A stretch of 64,000 bases of DNA from Chitinophagaceae bacterium (GTDB lineage: Bacteria; Bacteroidota; Bacteroidia; Chitinophagales; Chitinophagaceae). Where the stretch lies: NCBI GenBank assembly GCA_016715365.1, contig JADKAM010000002.1, forward strand, positions 124,001-188,000, read 5' to 3'. A program made the position numbers and the translations under genes. The notes under the pieces were generated by a model. The model worked only from the letters and a program-made list of their open reading frames with translations. It was not told the DNA's origin and searched no databases. Below, in pieces: positions 43,056 through 51,780 of this stretch (the first letter of the stretch is position 1; each line of letters starts with the position of its first letter).

Positions 43056-45893
43056 ATGAGAAAACTTTCGCTATTACTCAGCTTTATGCTGATTGGCTTG
43101 CTTTTGCAGGCACAAAAAAATTATACTGTAAAGGTTACAGATTCAAAAACAAGAAACCCCATTACCAATGCATCGGTAAACATCAAATCAACCAGCAAGG
43201 GAGCTGTTACCAATACCAGTGGTTCTGCAGTTGTTCAGGCTTTGCCGGGCGATGTGCTGGAAATAACCAGTATTGGTTATGCCAGCCAAAATGTTACTTT
43301 ATCTGCACAAACTTCAGTTTCTGTTGTGCTTGAATCTACATCAATAGAATACATTGATGTAGTAGTAGTAGGCAGCCGTGGCGCCCCGCGTGCAAAAACC
43401 GAAACAGCTGTACCGGTTGATGTGATCCGCATTAACCAGGTGGGTTTACCAACTGCAAAAATGGATCTTACATCTGCCTTAAATATGGCAGCGCCTTCTT
43501 TTAATTACAATAAACAAACCGGTGCCGATGGTGCAGATCATGTTGACCTTGGAACATTGCGTGGCCTCGGGCCGGATCAAACACTGGTTTTAATAAACGG
43601 CAAACGCCGCCACCAAACAGCTTTTGTAGCTTTGTTTGGCACCAGAGGCCGTGGTAATTCAGGTGCTGATCTGAATGCATTTCCACAATCGGCTGTTGAC
43701 CGTATAGAAATTTTACGTGATGGTGCATCTGCACAATATGGATCGGATGCGATGGCAGGTGTGATGAATATAGTGCTTAAGAGAGATATCAATAAATGGT
43801 CAATCAATACGGGTTGGGCTGGTTATTATGATACGAAATTTAATACTGCTGGTTTCAACGAAGGCAATCAATATGTGTCCGGTAAAAAAATTGACGGAGG
43901 CACATTTTCTTTTTCGGCAAACGGTGGTGTGGCGCTTGGTAAAAACGGCGGCTTTATAAATGTTTCGATGGATTTATTAACCCATGGAAAAACATACAGG
44001 CAGTCTGATACCACCAACTGGCAAACCGATAAAAATGCATTGCCTTATATAAATCCATACCGCCGTGCATTTGGCGATGGTTCGATAGATACTTATGGCG
44101 CCATGTACAACATGGAAATACCAACCAGCGCAAAGGGCAAAACTATTTTTTATTCTTTTGGCGGATATAATTACAAAGCATCAGATGCTTATGCTTACAG
44201 CAGAAACTGGAGTGCAAGGCCACAACGTTTTCCGGTTGATGCAAATGGCGATATTTTGTATGACCCGAATATTATGCGTACCACCAGCGATGGAGAAATT
44301 TATTATAATCCACATATTCAAACCAAAATAAAAGATTTTTCAATTGCAGCAGGTGTTAAAGGAACCTGTCATAACTGGAACTGGGACATCAGCAATACTG
44401 TTGGGAAAAACGACTTTCATTATTATGGAGACAAAACTTTTAATGCTTCGGTGTTCATGACTCCCGGTACGCCGAGACAAACTCATTTTGATGATGGAGG
44501 TTTTAACTTCTTGCAAAACACACTAAATCTTGATCTGAGCAGATCGTTCAGTTCAATTGCACAGGGCCTCAATCTTGGCCTGGGTGCTGAGTACCGATAT
44601 GAACATTATGGTATTTATGCAGGAGAAGAAACTTCTTACAAAAGTTATTTTACCGGCGATCTGTTTTATCCAAATGTCAATGAATCCAGGGCGCCTGCTG
44701 CAGGTGCTCAGGGCTTTCCGGGATTCACTCCGTCTGATGCAATCAAAGCACACCGCTCTAACATCAGTATATATGCTGATGGAGAATTAAATATAACCAA
44801 AGCATGGCTGGCTGATGCCGCAATCCGTTTTGAAAATTATTCAGATTTTGGTTCTGTATTAACCTTCAAGTTTGCAACCCGTTATAAGGTTGCTTCTAAT
44901 TTTAATATCAGGGGTTCGGTAAGTACCGGTTTCAGGGCACCGAGTTTGCAACAGATCAATTTCAGTAATACGTTAACTTCTTTCAGTGGTGGTAATCTGG
45001 TAAACGCACTCTTTGCACGTAATGGCAGTGCTATCACAAAAGCTGCCGGTATTCCTGATCTTAAGGAAGAAACATCTGTTAACGGAAGTCTTGGCTTTGC
45101 CTGGAAACCCATGCCGGGTTTATCTTTTACCATGGATGGGTATATTGTAAAAGTAAAAGACAGGATTGTGTTATCGGGTTTGTTCAGTGCGTCTGACCCT
45201 ACATTACCGCCTTCATTTACCTCTCAGATACCTGCTGATGTGGCAACAGTGCAGTTTTTTGCCAATGCTGTTAACACAACAAATTACGGAATAGATATTG
45301 TTGCAGATTATTCAAAAAAATGGGGCAATAACAATATTAAAGTTTTATTGGCTGGTAACTTTCAAAAAATGAAAGTTGATAAAATCAATGTGCCCTCTGC
45401 TTTGAACGGTACTGTATTAAATCAAAAAACATTTTTCAGCGACAGGGAAGAAGCTTTCCTACTGGCATCGGCACCCAATACTAAATTTAATGTAAGCCTG
45501 CAGTACAGTTTAAAAAAGTTTGGCGTGGGAGCAAACCTTAGTTATTTTGGCAAGATAAAATTAATGGGCTTTGGAGATGCAACGGCTGATAATCCAAATC
45601 AAACTGGTATTAACCCACAGGTACCAACCGATGCAGATCCAAATGTGTACGTGTCTGAGCATTTTAATTTTAAGGGTAAACTGGTTACTGATCTTTTTGC
45701 TTCTTACAACATCACTAAAAAGATTGCGGTATTTATCGGGGTTGATAATATATTTAATATACATCCCGACCTGGGCGTAAATCCACAGGCAAAAGGCTGG
45801 TTTGGCGATAATGAATCTGGCGGACCATGGGATAGTGTGCAAATGGGTTTCAACGGAAGAAAATTATTTACCAAGCTGTCTTTTAATTTTTAA
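43056..45893 (+). CDS. TonB-dependent receptor with N-terminal carboxypeptidase-regulatory-like domain
   Basis: Outer-membrane active transporter of 945 residues. Signal peptide ends LLLQAQ; a CarboxypepD_reg-like domain covers about 20-105 (YTVKVTDSKTRNPITNASVNIKSTSKGAVTNTSGSAVVQ). The plug follows (VVVVGSRGAPRAKTETAVPVDVIRI ... LNMAAPSFNYNK ... LRGLGPDQTLVLINGKRRH ... VDRIEILRDGASAQYGSDAMAGVMNIVLKR), then a 22-strand-type barrel ending in GRKLFTKLSFNF. It is not SusC: no SusD partner is present. It heads a four-gene group with an exported SAM hydrolase, a lipoprotein esterase and a free-standing copy of its own N-terminal domain, although a terminator-like hairpin separates it from the rest. 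A weak promoter TTG-N18-CAACTTTG lies at 43008-43036. Confidence 0.92.
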   Translation: MRKLSLLLSFMLIGLLLQAQKNYTVKVTDSKTRNPITNASVNIKSTSKGAVTNTSGSAVVQALPGDVLEITSIGYASQNVTLSAQTSVSVVLESTSIEYIDVVVVGSRGAPRAKTETAVPVDVIRINQVGLPTAKMDLTSALNMAAPSFNYNKQTGADGADHVDLGTLRGLGPDQTLVLINGKRRHQTAFVALFGTRGRGNSGADLNAFPQSAVDRIEILRDGASAQYGSDAMAGVMNIVLKRDINKWSINTGWAGYYDTKFNTAGFNEGNQYVSGKKIDGGTFSFSANGGVALGKNGGFINVSMDLLTHGKTYRQSDTTNWQTDKNALPYINPYRRAFGDGSIDTYGAMYNMEIPTSAKGKTIFYSFGGYNYKASDAYAYSRNWSARPQRFPVDANGDILYDPNIMRTTSDGEIYYNPHIQTKIKDFSIAAGVKGTCHNWNWDISNTVGKNDFHYYGDKTFNASVFMTPGTPRQTHFDDGGFNFLQNTLNLDLSRSFSSIAQGLNLGLGAEYRYEHYGIYAGEETSYKSYFTGDLFYPNVNESRAPAAGAQGFPGFTPSDAIKAHRSNISIYADGELNITKAWLADAAIRFENYSDFGSVLTFKFATRYKVASNFNIRGSVSTGFRAPSLQQINFSNTLTSFSGGNLVNALFARNGSAITKAAGIPDLKEETSVNGSLGFAWKPMPGLSFTMDGYIVKVKDRIVLSGLFSASDPTLPPSFTSQIPADVATVQFFANAVNTTNYGIDIVADYSKKWGNNNIKVLLAGNFQKMKVDKINVPSALNGTVLNQKTFFSDREEAFLLASAPNTKFNVSLQYSLKKFGVGANLSYFGKIKLMGFGDATADNPNQTGINPQVPTDADPNVYVSEHFNFKGKLVTDLFASYNITKKIAVFIGVDNIFNIHPDLGVNPQAKGWFGDNESGGPWDSVQMGFNGRKLFTKLSFNF

Positions 45894-45920
45894 ATAAGTT
45901 GTAAAGAAAAAAATCATTAC

Positions 45921-45960
45921 AGGGTTGACAATTTTTTAAAAGTTGTCAACCCTTTTTAAA
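45921..45960 (+). terminator. Terminator of the TonB-dependent receptor gene
   Basis: GGGTTGACAA (45922-45931) pairs with TTGTCAACCC (45943-45952), followed by TTTTTAAA. The in-frame ATG at 45943 lies in this hairpin and is rejected as the start of the next gene. Confidence 0.85.
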
Positions 45961-45972
45961 TTCAGCAAGATT

Positions 45973-46884
45973 ATGAAAAAGAAATGCTTCCTGTTAATTT
46001 TTGCATTCGTTGTTTTATTAGGAACGAATATTTCATCTGCACAAAACAAAACTGTTGTTTTTCAATCTGATTTCGGATTGAAGGATGGAGCCGTATCTGC
46101 GATGAAAGGCGTTGCCATCGGTGTCTCACCCGATCTTAAATTATTTGATCTTACGCATGAAATTCCGGCTTACAATATCTGGGAAGCCGCTTATCGCCTG
46201 GAGCAAACTGTTATTTATTGGCCTGCAGGTACGGTATTTGTATCTGTTGTTGATCCTGGTGTTGGTACAGAGAGAAAATCGGTTGTACTAAAAACAAAAA
46301 CCGGCCATTATATTGTTACGCCTGATAATGGTACACTTACCTTGATTGCTGAATCATTGGGTATTGAAGCAATCAGGGAGATAGATGAAGTTATAAACCG
46401 AAGAAAAGATTCTGAAAAGTCTTATACTTTTCATGGACGTGATGTATATGCTTATACCGCTGCAAGACTGGCTGCCGGTAAAATAAGCTTTACACAGGTG
46501 GGAAAGTTATTGCCCGGCGAGGTAGTAAAAATTCCATTTCAACAAGCAATACTGGATGACAAAAAAATAAAGGGCACAATCGCAATACTGGATGTGCAGT
46601 ATGGTAACATCTGGACAAATATTACTGCAGAACTTTTTAATCAATTACAGGTGAAGATCGGCGATAAACTGCATGTAGTAATTTATCAGAACAAAATTAA
46701 AAAATATGAGGCTGATATGCCTTACAGCGAAACTTTTGGTGCGGTTATAAAAGGTAAACCGCTTGCTTATCTTAATAGCTTATTGCAGCTTTCATTTGCT
46801 TTGAATATGGGTAATTTTTCTGCAGTGCATAAAGTGTACAGCGGTAACGAATGGACGGTGGACATTACCAAAGTAGCTAAGTGA
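45973..46884 (+). CDS. Exported SAM hydrolase (SAM hydroxide adenosyltransferase, DUF62)
   Basis: Member of the fluorinase/chlorinase-related family whose common form splits S-adenosylmethionine with water into adenosine and methionine. The ATG at 45973 gives 303 residues. Family blocks are VVFQSDFGLKDGAVSAMKGV, VSVVDPGVGTERKSVV, YIVTPDNGTLTLI, TFHGRDVYAYTAARLAAG and the C-terminal domain (ILDVQYGNIWTNIT). Unusually, it begins with a clear signal peptide (MKKKCFLLIFAFVVLLGTNISSAQ), so it acts in the periplasm or outside, where SAM would have to come from other cells. It lies between a TonB receptor and a lipoprotein esterase. Confidence 0.9.
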   Translation: MKKKCFLLIFAFVVLLGTNISSAQNKTVVFQSDFGLKDGAVSAMKGVAIGVSPDLKLFDLTHEIPAYNIWEAAYRLEQTVIYWPAGTVFVSVVDPGVGTERKSVVLKTKTGHYIVTPDNGTLTLIAESLGIEAIREIDEVINRRKDSEKSYTFHGRDVYAYTAARLAAGKISFTQVGKLLPGEVVKIPFQQAILDDKKIKGTIAILDVQYGNIWTNITAELFNQLQVKIGDKLHVVIYQNKIKKYEADMPYSETFGAVIKGKPLAYLNSLLQLSFALNMGNFSAVHKVYSGNEWTVDITKVAK

Positions 46885-47027
46885 AAATAAAAAGGGATGT
46901 TAAAATAATGGCTGGTTATAGTTGCGGAACAGATTCTTTGACAATAAATAACTTTAATTTTAGTTTAAACCTATATCTTGATGAAAGGTTTACAAAACCT
47001 AAAGCTATTTATCACCAAAAAAATAAT

Positions 47028-47987
47028 ATGAAGACTAATACAAGCTTACAAAAAAGATCTGCATTTTTTTCATTCAGCAGTCTTGCGGGTTCCCTTACTT
47101 TAGTTTTAATTTTTATTGTTGCATTCAGTTCCTGTATTAAAGATCCGGCTGGTGGTGGTGGCACAGGCGGTGGAGGTGGTACTGGTGGAGGAGGTGGAAC
47201 AGGTCCGCTTGCCGAAAGGATCATTCTGGACACTGCATACGGATCTGCCCCACAACAAAAAATGGATATTTATTTACCTGCCGGCCGCACAACAGGCACC
47301 AAGGTAATTGTGCTAATACATGGCGGCGGATGGGAAGCCGGCGATAAATCTGAAATGAATTATTATAAAAATCTCCTCAGGGCAAAATGGCCCGAAGCTG
47401 CCATTGCCAATATCAATTACCGGCTGGCCAGCAATCCAAATAATATTCATCACACACAGATCATGGCTGATATTACTGCGGCGGTGAACATAATGATCAA
47501 TAATAAAAGCAGTTTTGTTGTGTCTGATACCCTGACCATGGTAGGTGCCAGTGCAGGCGCTCATCTTGCTATGCTATATACGTATGCACATAATACAAAT
47601 GGTTATGTAAGAGCCGTTGCTGATTTTTATGGCCCTGCCAAATTAAGCGACTGGAGCTGGTATAATACTTATAATATTTTTATGGGTAGGGCCATCAGCG
47701 ATTTATTAATTCAGTTTAATGGTGCTCCCTGGGATGTTCCATTATATGATTCCAACAGTCCGTACTCAGTAGCAACAGCACAAACAAAACCAACCATCAT
47801 ATTTCATGGAACGGCTGATGTGATCGTACCTTTGTATCAAAGTCAGCAATTAAGGGCAAGATTAAATACATTGGGTGTGCCTAATGAGTACTATGAATAT
47901 TTTTTAGACGGGCACGGTTTTAATACCACCAACACCGAAGACGCAATGAATAAAACGGTGGCATTTTTAAAAGCACATTTAAGATAA
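47028..47987 (+). CDS. Lipoprotein alpha/beta-hydrolase (esterase, BD-FAE type)
   Basis: A 319-residue esterase-like lipoprotein. The ATG at 47028 gives a long signal with lipobox FSSC (Cys36), then a Gly/Thr spacer of three GGGGTG-like units. The hydrolase domain has the oxyanion motif IHGGGWEAGDKS, the nucleophile elbow GASAG (Ser), IFHGTADVIVPLYQS (acid Asp) and DGHGF (His), as in carboxylesterases and feruloyl/acetyl esterases. All triad residues are present, so an active surface or periplasmic esterase is likely; the substrate is unknown. It lies 143 nt after the SAM hydrolase gene and 2 nt before the next small gene, with which it is probably co-translated. Confidence 0.88.
   Translation: MKTNTSLQKRSAFFSFSSLAGSLTLVLIFIVAFSSCIKDPAGGGGTGGGGGTGGGGGTGPLAERIILDTAYGSAPQQKMDIYLPAGRTTGTKVIVLIHGGGWEAGDKSEMNYYKNLLRAKWPEAAIANINYRLASNPNNIHHTQIMADITAAVNIMINNKSSFVVSDTLTMVGASAGAHLAMLYTYAHNTNGYVRAVADFYGPAKLSDWSWYNTYNIFMGRAISDLLIQFNGAPWDVPLYDSNSPYSVATAQTKPTIIFHGTADVIVPLYQSQQLRARLNTLGVPNEYYEYFLDGHGFNTTNTEDAMNKTVAFLKAHLR
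47150..47204 (+). repeat. GGT/GGA-rich microrepeat encoding a Gly-Thr spacer
   Basis: Three imperfect 18-nt units encode repeated GGGGTG between the lipid anchor and the esterase domain. The repeat is in frame and may vary in length between strains. Confidence 0.7.
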
Positions 47988-47989
47988 AC

Positions 47990-48319
47990 ATGCGAAAATT
48001 TGTATTGATAACCGGGTTGTTGCTGAGCGGCTACATAGTTCATGCACAGACTTACTATGCCGTTATGGTATTAGATGCAAAAGATGGAAGCCCGATCACC
48101 GGCGCTACAATAAAAATTAAATCAACTGGTGTAATACTCGTTACCAGCCAAAGTGGAAATGCGGTTGTTCAGGCCTCGCCAACTGATTCACTGCACATAC
48201 AAAGTAAAGGTTATAAAGACAGGGAGATAAGCCTCGTCAATCAGTCTCAGGCTATAAGCATTGTAATGGTATCTGCACCAAAAATTGTTGCCTCAAAACC
48301 TAAGAAAAAAAAGCATTAA
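47990..48319 (+). CDS. Free-standing carboxypeptidase-regulatory-like domain protein
   Basis: A 109-residue exported protein: signal peptide MRKFVLITGLLLSGYIVHAQ, then one CarboxypepD_reg-like beta domain (YYAVMVLDAKDGSPITGATIKIKSTGVILVTSQSGNAVVQASPTDSLHIQSKGYKDREISL) and a basic tail KPKKKKH. It aligns along its full length with the N-terminal 110 residues of the TonB receptor at 43056 (KVTDSKTRNPITNASVNIKST..GAVTNTSGSAVVQALPGD). So a copy of the receptor's N-terminal domain is encoded alone, with no plug or barrel, three genes downstream. It starts 2 nt after the esterase stop. Role unknown; binding or competition with the receptor domain is speculative. Confidence 0.82.
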   Translation: MRKFVLITGLLLSGYIVHAQTYYAVMVLDAKDGSPITGATIKIKSTGVILVTSQSGNAVVQASPTDSLHIQSKGYKDREISLVNQSQAISIVMVSAPKIVASKPKKKKH

Positions 48320-48360
48320 AGTTTATGAGGCAATCATATTGAATAAAAAAAGCAAAAGAA

Positions 48361-49554
48361 TTAAACTTTCCCGGGGTATACTTCCAATGCCTTCTCCAAA
48401 CAATCCATGGCTGCATTGATAGCATTTACATTTATTACATATGCCAGCCGCACTTCCTGTTTGCCAAGGCCCGGCGTGCTGTAAAAACCGGTTGCCGGCG
48501 CAAGCATTACAGTTTCGTTGTTGTAATTAAAAGATTCCAGCAGCCATTGACAAAATTTATCTGAATCATCAATGGGTAATTTTGCCATGGCATAAAATGC
48601 ACCACCGGGGTTAGGACAAAAAACACCTGGGATCGCATTCAATCTGTTTACGATTGTATCACGGCGTAATTTATATTCGGCCCTGGTGCCATTAAAATAA
48701 TCAGCAGGTAAATCAACGGCAGCTTCGCCCAGAATTTGTGCAAAGGAGGGCGGACTTAATCTTGCCTGTGCAAGTTTCATGGTAGCATCCAGCAATGCTT
48801 TGTTTTTGGTAACAAAGGCACCAATGCGGCCACCACAGGCGCTGTACCGCTTGCTGATGGTGTCCATCAAAACAACATGATCATCAACACCTGTTAAATG
48901 CATGGCACTGGTATGGGTGCCTTCGTAACAAAATTCACGGTATGCTTCATCAGCAAATAAATACAGGTTGTACTTGGTAATAAGTTGTTTTAAAATTTCC
49001 ATTTCGGCAGCACTGTACAAATAACCGGTTGGATTATTGGGATTGCAGATTACAATTGCTTTTGTTTTTGGCGTGATGGATTTTTCAAAATCTTCAATGG
49101 GCGGTAAAGCAAAACCTGTATCTATTGATGAGGTTATTGGTTTTACAATAACACCGGCTTCCACCGCAAAACCATTGTAGTTTGCATAAAAAGGCTCGGG
49201 AATAATTACTTCATCACCCGGATCCATACAGGCCATAAAACCAAAAATAATGGCTTCGCTGCCGCCGGTTGTAATGATAATTTGCTCAGCAGTAACATTA
49301 ATTCCTACTGTTTTATAGTACTGTACTAATTTCTTTCGGTAGCTTTCGTTACCGGCGCTATGGCTGTATTCCAAAACTTTAAAATCAGAATGACGCACAG
49401 CATCCAGGCATTGCGGCGGCGTTTCAATATCGGGCTGACCAATATTTAAATGATATACTTTAGTACCTCTTTTTTTAGCAGCTTCTGCATAAGGAACCAA
49501 TTTACGAATGGGAGATGCAGGCATTTGCATCCCGCGGTTACTGATTGTTAGCAT
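48361..49554 (-). CDS. PLP-dependent class I/II aminotransferase (AspC-like)
   Basis: Fold-type I aminotransferase of 397 residues, probably using aspartate or another dicarboxylic or aromatic amino acid with 2-oxoglutarate. I start at the ATG 49552-49554 (MLTISNRGMQMPASPIRKLVPYA), because a TATATTTG box lies 4 nt upstream and the longer frame runs through the hairpin. Marks are GQPDIETP, TTGGSEAI, ICNPNNPTG (PLP-contact Asn), FADEAYREFCYEG (Asp and Tyr), the SKRYSACGGRIG lysine site and a C-terminal arginine in QEVRLAYV. The substrate cannot be fixed from sequence alone. Confidence 0.9.
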   Translation of the reverse strand: MLTISNRGMQMPASPIRKLVPYAEAAKKRGTKVYHLNIGQPDIETPPQCLDAVRHSDFKVLEYSHSAGNESYRKKLVQYYKTVGINVTAEQIIITTGGSEAIIFGFMACMDPGDEVIIPEPFYANYNGFAVEAGVIVKPITSSIDTGFALPPIEDFEKSITPKTKAIVICNPNNPTGYLYSAAEMEILKQLITKYNLYLFADEAYREFCYEGTHTSAMHLTGVDDHVVLMDTISKRYSACGGRIGAFVTKNKALLDATMKLAQARLSPPSFAQILGEAAVDLPADYFNGTRAEYKLRRDTIVNRLNAIPGVFCPNPGGAFYAMAKLPIDDSDKFCQWLLESFNYNNETVMLAPATGFYSTPGLGKQEVRLAYVINVNAINAAMDCLEKALEVYPGKV

Positions 49555-49558
49555 GGTG

Positions 49559-49566
49559 CAAATATA
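49559..49566 (-). promoter_or_regulatory. -7 promoter element flush with the aminotransferase start codon
   Basis: The minus strand reads TATATTTG, 4 nt before the ATG at 49552-49554. Confidence 0.55.
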
Positions 49567-49595
49567 AAGCAGAGTTGGGAGTTTTGATGCGAAGG

Positions 49596-49680
49596 ATAGA
49601 ACACTGATTACACGGATAAAACTGATCAAAACAGATCTAATCAGCGCAAATCCGTTCAATCTGTGTCATCTGTGTTCTAT
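49596..49680. repeat. Imperfect inverted repeat between divergent genes
   Basis: The left arm ATAGAACACTGATTACACGG... (49596-49627) matches the complement of the right arm (49649-49680, ATAGAACACAGATGACACAG...) with a few changes. Arms iterate GAT/ACAC words. It occupies nearly all of the spacer between two divergent genes whose -7 boxes are flush with their starts. Confidence 0.75.
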
Positions 49681-49686
49681 TTAAAC

Positions 49687-49694
49687 TAAGTTTG
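49687..49694 (+). promoter_or_regulatory. -7 promoter element flush with the RlmL-like gene start
   Basis: TAAGTTTG ends 3 nt before the ATG at 49698. It overlaps the alternative in-frame TTG at 49692, which argues for the ATG as start. Confidence 0.55.
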
Positions 49695-49697
49695 CAG

Positions 49698-50870
49698 ATG
49701 CAAATTTTTGAAACCACCAGCCGCATCATTATTACCTGCAGCAACCGTTTGTCTCCCTGGCTTCAACAGGAAGTGGCTACCCTTGGTTTTAAACCCGAAC
49801 GGGTTTTTAAAACAGGTGTAGAGCTGAAGGGAACTTTGCAGGATTGTATCAAACTGAACCTGAATTTGCGTTGCGCCAGCCAGGTATTGTTTTCTTTGCA
49901 GGAATTTAAGGCTGATAATGCCGATGACCTTTACAAAACGCTGCTCGATTTTCCCTGGGAAGATGTGTTGGCTGTAGATGGATATTTTTCCATCAGCAGC
50001 AATGTGAGCAATGATACGATCAACAATTCTTTATTTGCCAATGTAAAAGTGAAGGATGCCATTGTTGACCGTTTTAGAAATAAAACCGGCGAACGCCCCA
50101 ACTCGGGCCCGGAGCTTGATAAAACCGTCATTCATTTATATTGGAAAGAATCGCTGGCCGAAATTTTTATAGATACCTCCGGTGAAACCTTATCCAAACA
50201 CGGGTATAGAAAAATACCGGGCAAGGCACCTATGCTGGAATCATTGGCTGCAGCGACTTTGCTGGCAACCAGGTGGGATCGGAAATCTGTATTTGTAAAC
50301 CCCATGTGTGGTTCGGGCACCGTGGCTATTGAAGCAGCATTGCTGGCTACCAACCGCAAACCGGGACTGCTGCGTTTTAATTATGCCTTTATGCACCTGG
50401 CCGGATATACAGAAGACATGTACAATATAGAATTTAAAAAACTGGAACAACAGGTTATTGATGTGCCGGGATTGAAAATTATTGCCACAGATATCAGTGA
50501 AGATGCCGTGAATATTTCAAAAGTGAATGCCGGCATTGCCGGTGTGGAAGAGTTTATTGAATTTGCTGTTTGCGATTTTGAACAAACAAATATCCCCGAA
50601 GGAGAAAACGGTGTTATTTATTTTAACCCGGAGTATGGCGACCGCCTGGGTGTAGAAGCTGAACTGGAAGTTACCTACGGCCGCATGGGCGATTTTTTAA
50701 AGAAGAAATGCAAGGGTTACTTTGGATATATTTTTACCGGTAATTTAGAGCTCGCAAAAAAAATCGGACTAAAACCAAACAGAAGGATTGAATTTTATAC
50801 CAGTAAGATTGATTGTCGGTTGTTGGAGTATGAGTTGTATAGTGGAAGCCGAGAGAAACGTGAGGCGTGA
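49698..50870 (+). CDS. THUMP-domain class I RNA methyltransferase (RlmL/UPF0020-like)
   Basis: N2-guanine-type RNA methyltransferase acting on rRNA or tRNA. The 390-residue protein has an N-terminal ferredoxin-like/THUMP region (about 1-160; TTSRIIITCSNRLSPWLQQEVATLGF, IDTSGETLSKHGYR) and a Rossmann methyltransferase domain with the SAM motif VNPMCGSGTVAIEAALLATN. ATDISEDAVNISKVNAGIAG follows, and the catalytic motif reads FNPEYGDRLG, a variant of the usual NPPYG. It covers only the first domain of E. coli RlmL, without the fused RlmK half. The target (m2G2445 of 23S rRNA in E. coli) is inferred. Confidence 0.88.
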   Translation: MQIFETTSRIIITCSNRLSPWLQQEVATLGFKPERVFKTGVELKGTLQDCIKLNLNLRCASQVLFSLQEFKADNADDLYKTLLDFPWEDVLAVDGYFSISSNVSNDTINNSLFANVKVKDAIVDRFRNKTGERPNSGPELDKTVIHLYWKESLAEIFIDTSGETLSKHGYRKIPGKAPMLESLAAATLLATRWDRKSVFVNPMCGSGTVAIEAALLATNRKPGLLRFNYAFMHLAGYTEDMYNIEFKKLEQQVIDVPGLKIIATDISEDAVNISKVNAGIAGVEEFIEFAVCDFEQTNIPEGENGVIYFNPEYGDRLGVEAELEVTYGRMGDFLKKKCKGYFGYIFTGNLELAKKIGLKPNRRIEFYTSKIDCRLLEYELYSGSREKREA

Positions 50871-50875
50871 AAACG

Positions 50876-50974
50876 TGAGTGGTGAGTAGTGAAACGTGAG
50901 TAGAGCCTTCATCGAGAAACAGAATGTAGCTATTTCAAGGGCTATTACTCACGACTGACGGCTCACCACTCACT
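50876..50974. repeat. Imperfect inverted repeat of GTGAG words between convergent genes
   Basis: The left arm 50876-50908 (GTGAGTGGTGAGTAGTGAAA...) and the complement of the right arm 50941-50974 (GTGAGTGGTGAGCCGTCAGT...) align over about 33 bp with scattered changes; the loop is about 32 nt. The right arm touches the stop codon of the NYN gene. Probably transcribed from both sides. Confidence 0.78.
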
Positions 50975-51737
50975 ATTCTTTATTCCTGATATACACCAGT
51001 TTTATCCCTGCCTTATCCGTTTCCCTTTTATCAATTTCAAATTGCGGTGATGATTTTATTAACGGGGTTAATTTTTGAAAACCATAATTCCTCGGATCAA
51101 AATTGGGTTGCTTTTTTAAGATCAGGTTTCCCACATCTCCCAAAAATGCCCAACCATTTTCATCTGCCAGATCATTGATTGTATGTGCTATTAATTTAAG
51201 TGTTTCTTTATTCAGCTTATCAACGGTAGGCTTTGGAGCAACCGGTTTGCTGGATTTTGTTTTAGCCGGGTTTACTTCTTCGGTTTCTGCGCCAAATACC
51301 GGGATGATCTCCATGTAAATGAATTTATCGCAGGCAACGATAAAAGGATTGGGTGTTTTCTTTTGCCCGATGCCAAATACTTTCATACCGGCTTCACGTA
51401 ACCTGGTTGCAAGCCTTGTAAAATCACTGTCGCTGCTGATGATACAGAAACCATCAACCTTGCCTGAATATAAAATATCCATGGCATCAATAATTAAAGC
51501 ACTGTCGCTGCTGTTTTTGCCGCTGGTATAACTGTATTGCTGAATGGGCGTGATGGCATTTTCCAGCAACACATTTTTCCAGCCGCTTACGGTTGGTTTT
51601 GTCCAGTCGCCGTAAATTCTTTTAAAAGTAGGGGTGCCGTATTTGGTGATCTCTTCCATTACACCTTTTACATTGCTGTAAGGCACATTGTCGGCATCTA
51701 TTAAAACCGCCAGGCGGATGTCTTTTTGTATTTCCAT
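50973..51737 (-). CDS. NYN-domain ribonuclease-like protein with LOTUS/OST-HTH domain
   Basis: A 254-residue cytoplasmic protein. N-terminal NYN (PIN-like) domain, about residues 8-150: RLAVLIDADNVPY, IYGDW, NSSDSALIIDAMDILYSGKVDGFCIISSDSDFTRLATRLREAGMKVFGIG, with the acidic residues of the nuclease site in place. After a Lys/Pro linker comes a LOTUS (OST-HTH) RNA-binding domain (about 180-250, LKLIAHTINDLADENGWAFLGDVGNLILKKQPNFDPRNYGFQKLTPLI). This pairing is known from LabA-like/DUF88 proteins. An RNA-processing or decay role is likely; targets unknown. It is 44 nt downstream of the VF530 gene on the same strand. Confidence 0.9.
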   Translation of the reverse strand: MEIQKDIRLAVLIDADNVPYSNVKGVMEEITKYGTPTFKRIYGDWTKPTVSGWKNVLLENAITPIQQYSYTSGKNSSDSALIIDAMDILYSGKVDGFCIISSDSDFTRLATRLREAGMKVFGIGQKKTPNPFIVACDKFIYMEIIPVFGAETEEVNPAKTKSSKPVAPKPTVDKLNKETLKLIAHTINDLADENGWAFLGDVGNLILKKQPNFDPRNYGFQKLTPLIKSSPQFEIDKRETDKAGIKLVYIRNKE

Positions 51738-51780
51738 AAAATAAATGTTGTGAGTACAAGGTAAATCTTTTTAGACTTAT

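Noticed and set aside
46881..47027. Upstream extension of the esterase to the GTG at 46881
   Set aside because: It would bury the lipoprotein signal at residue 50. The ATG at 47028 places it at the N-terminus.
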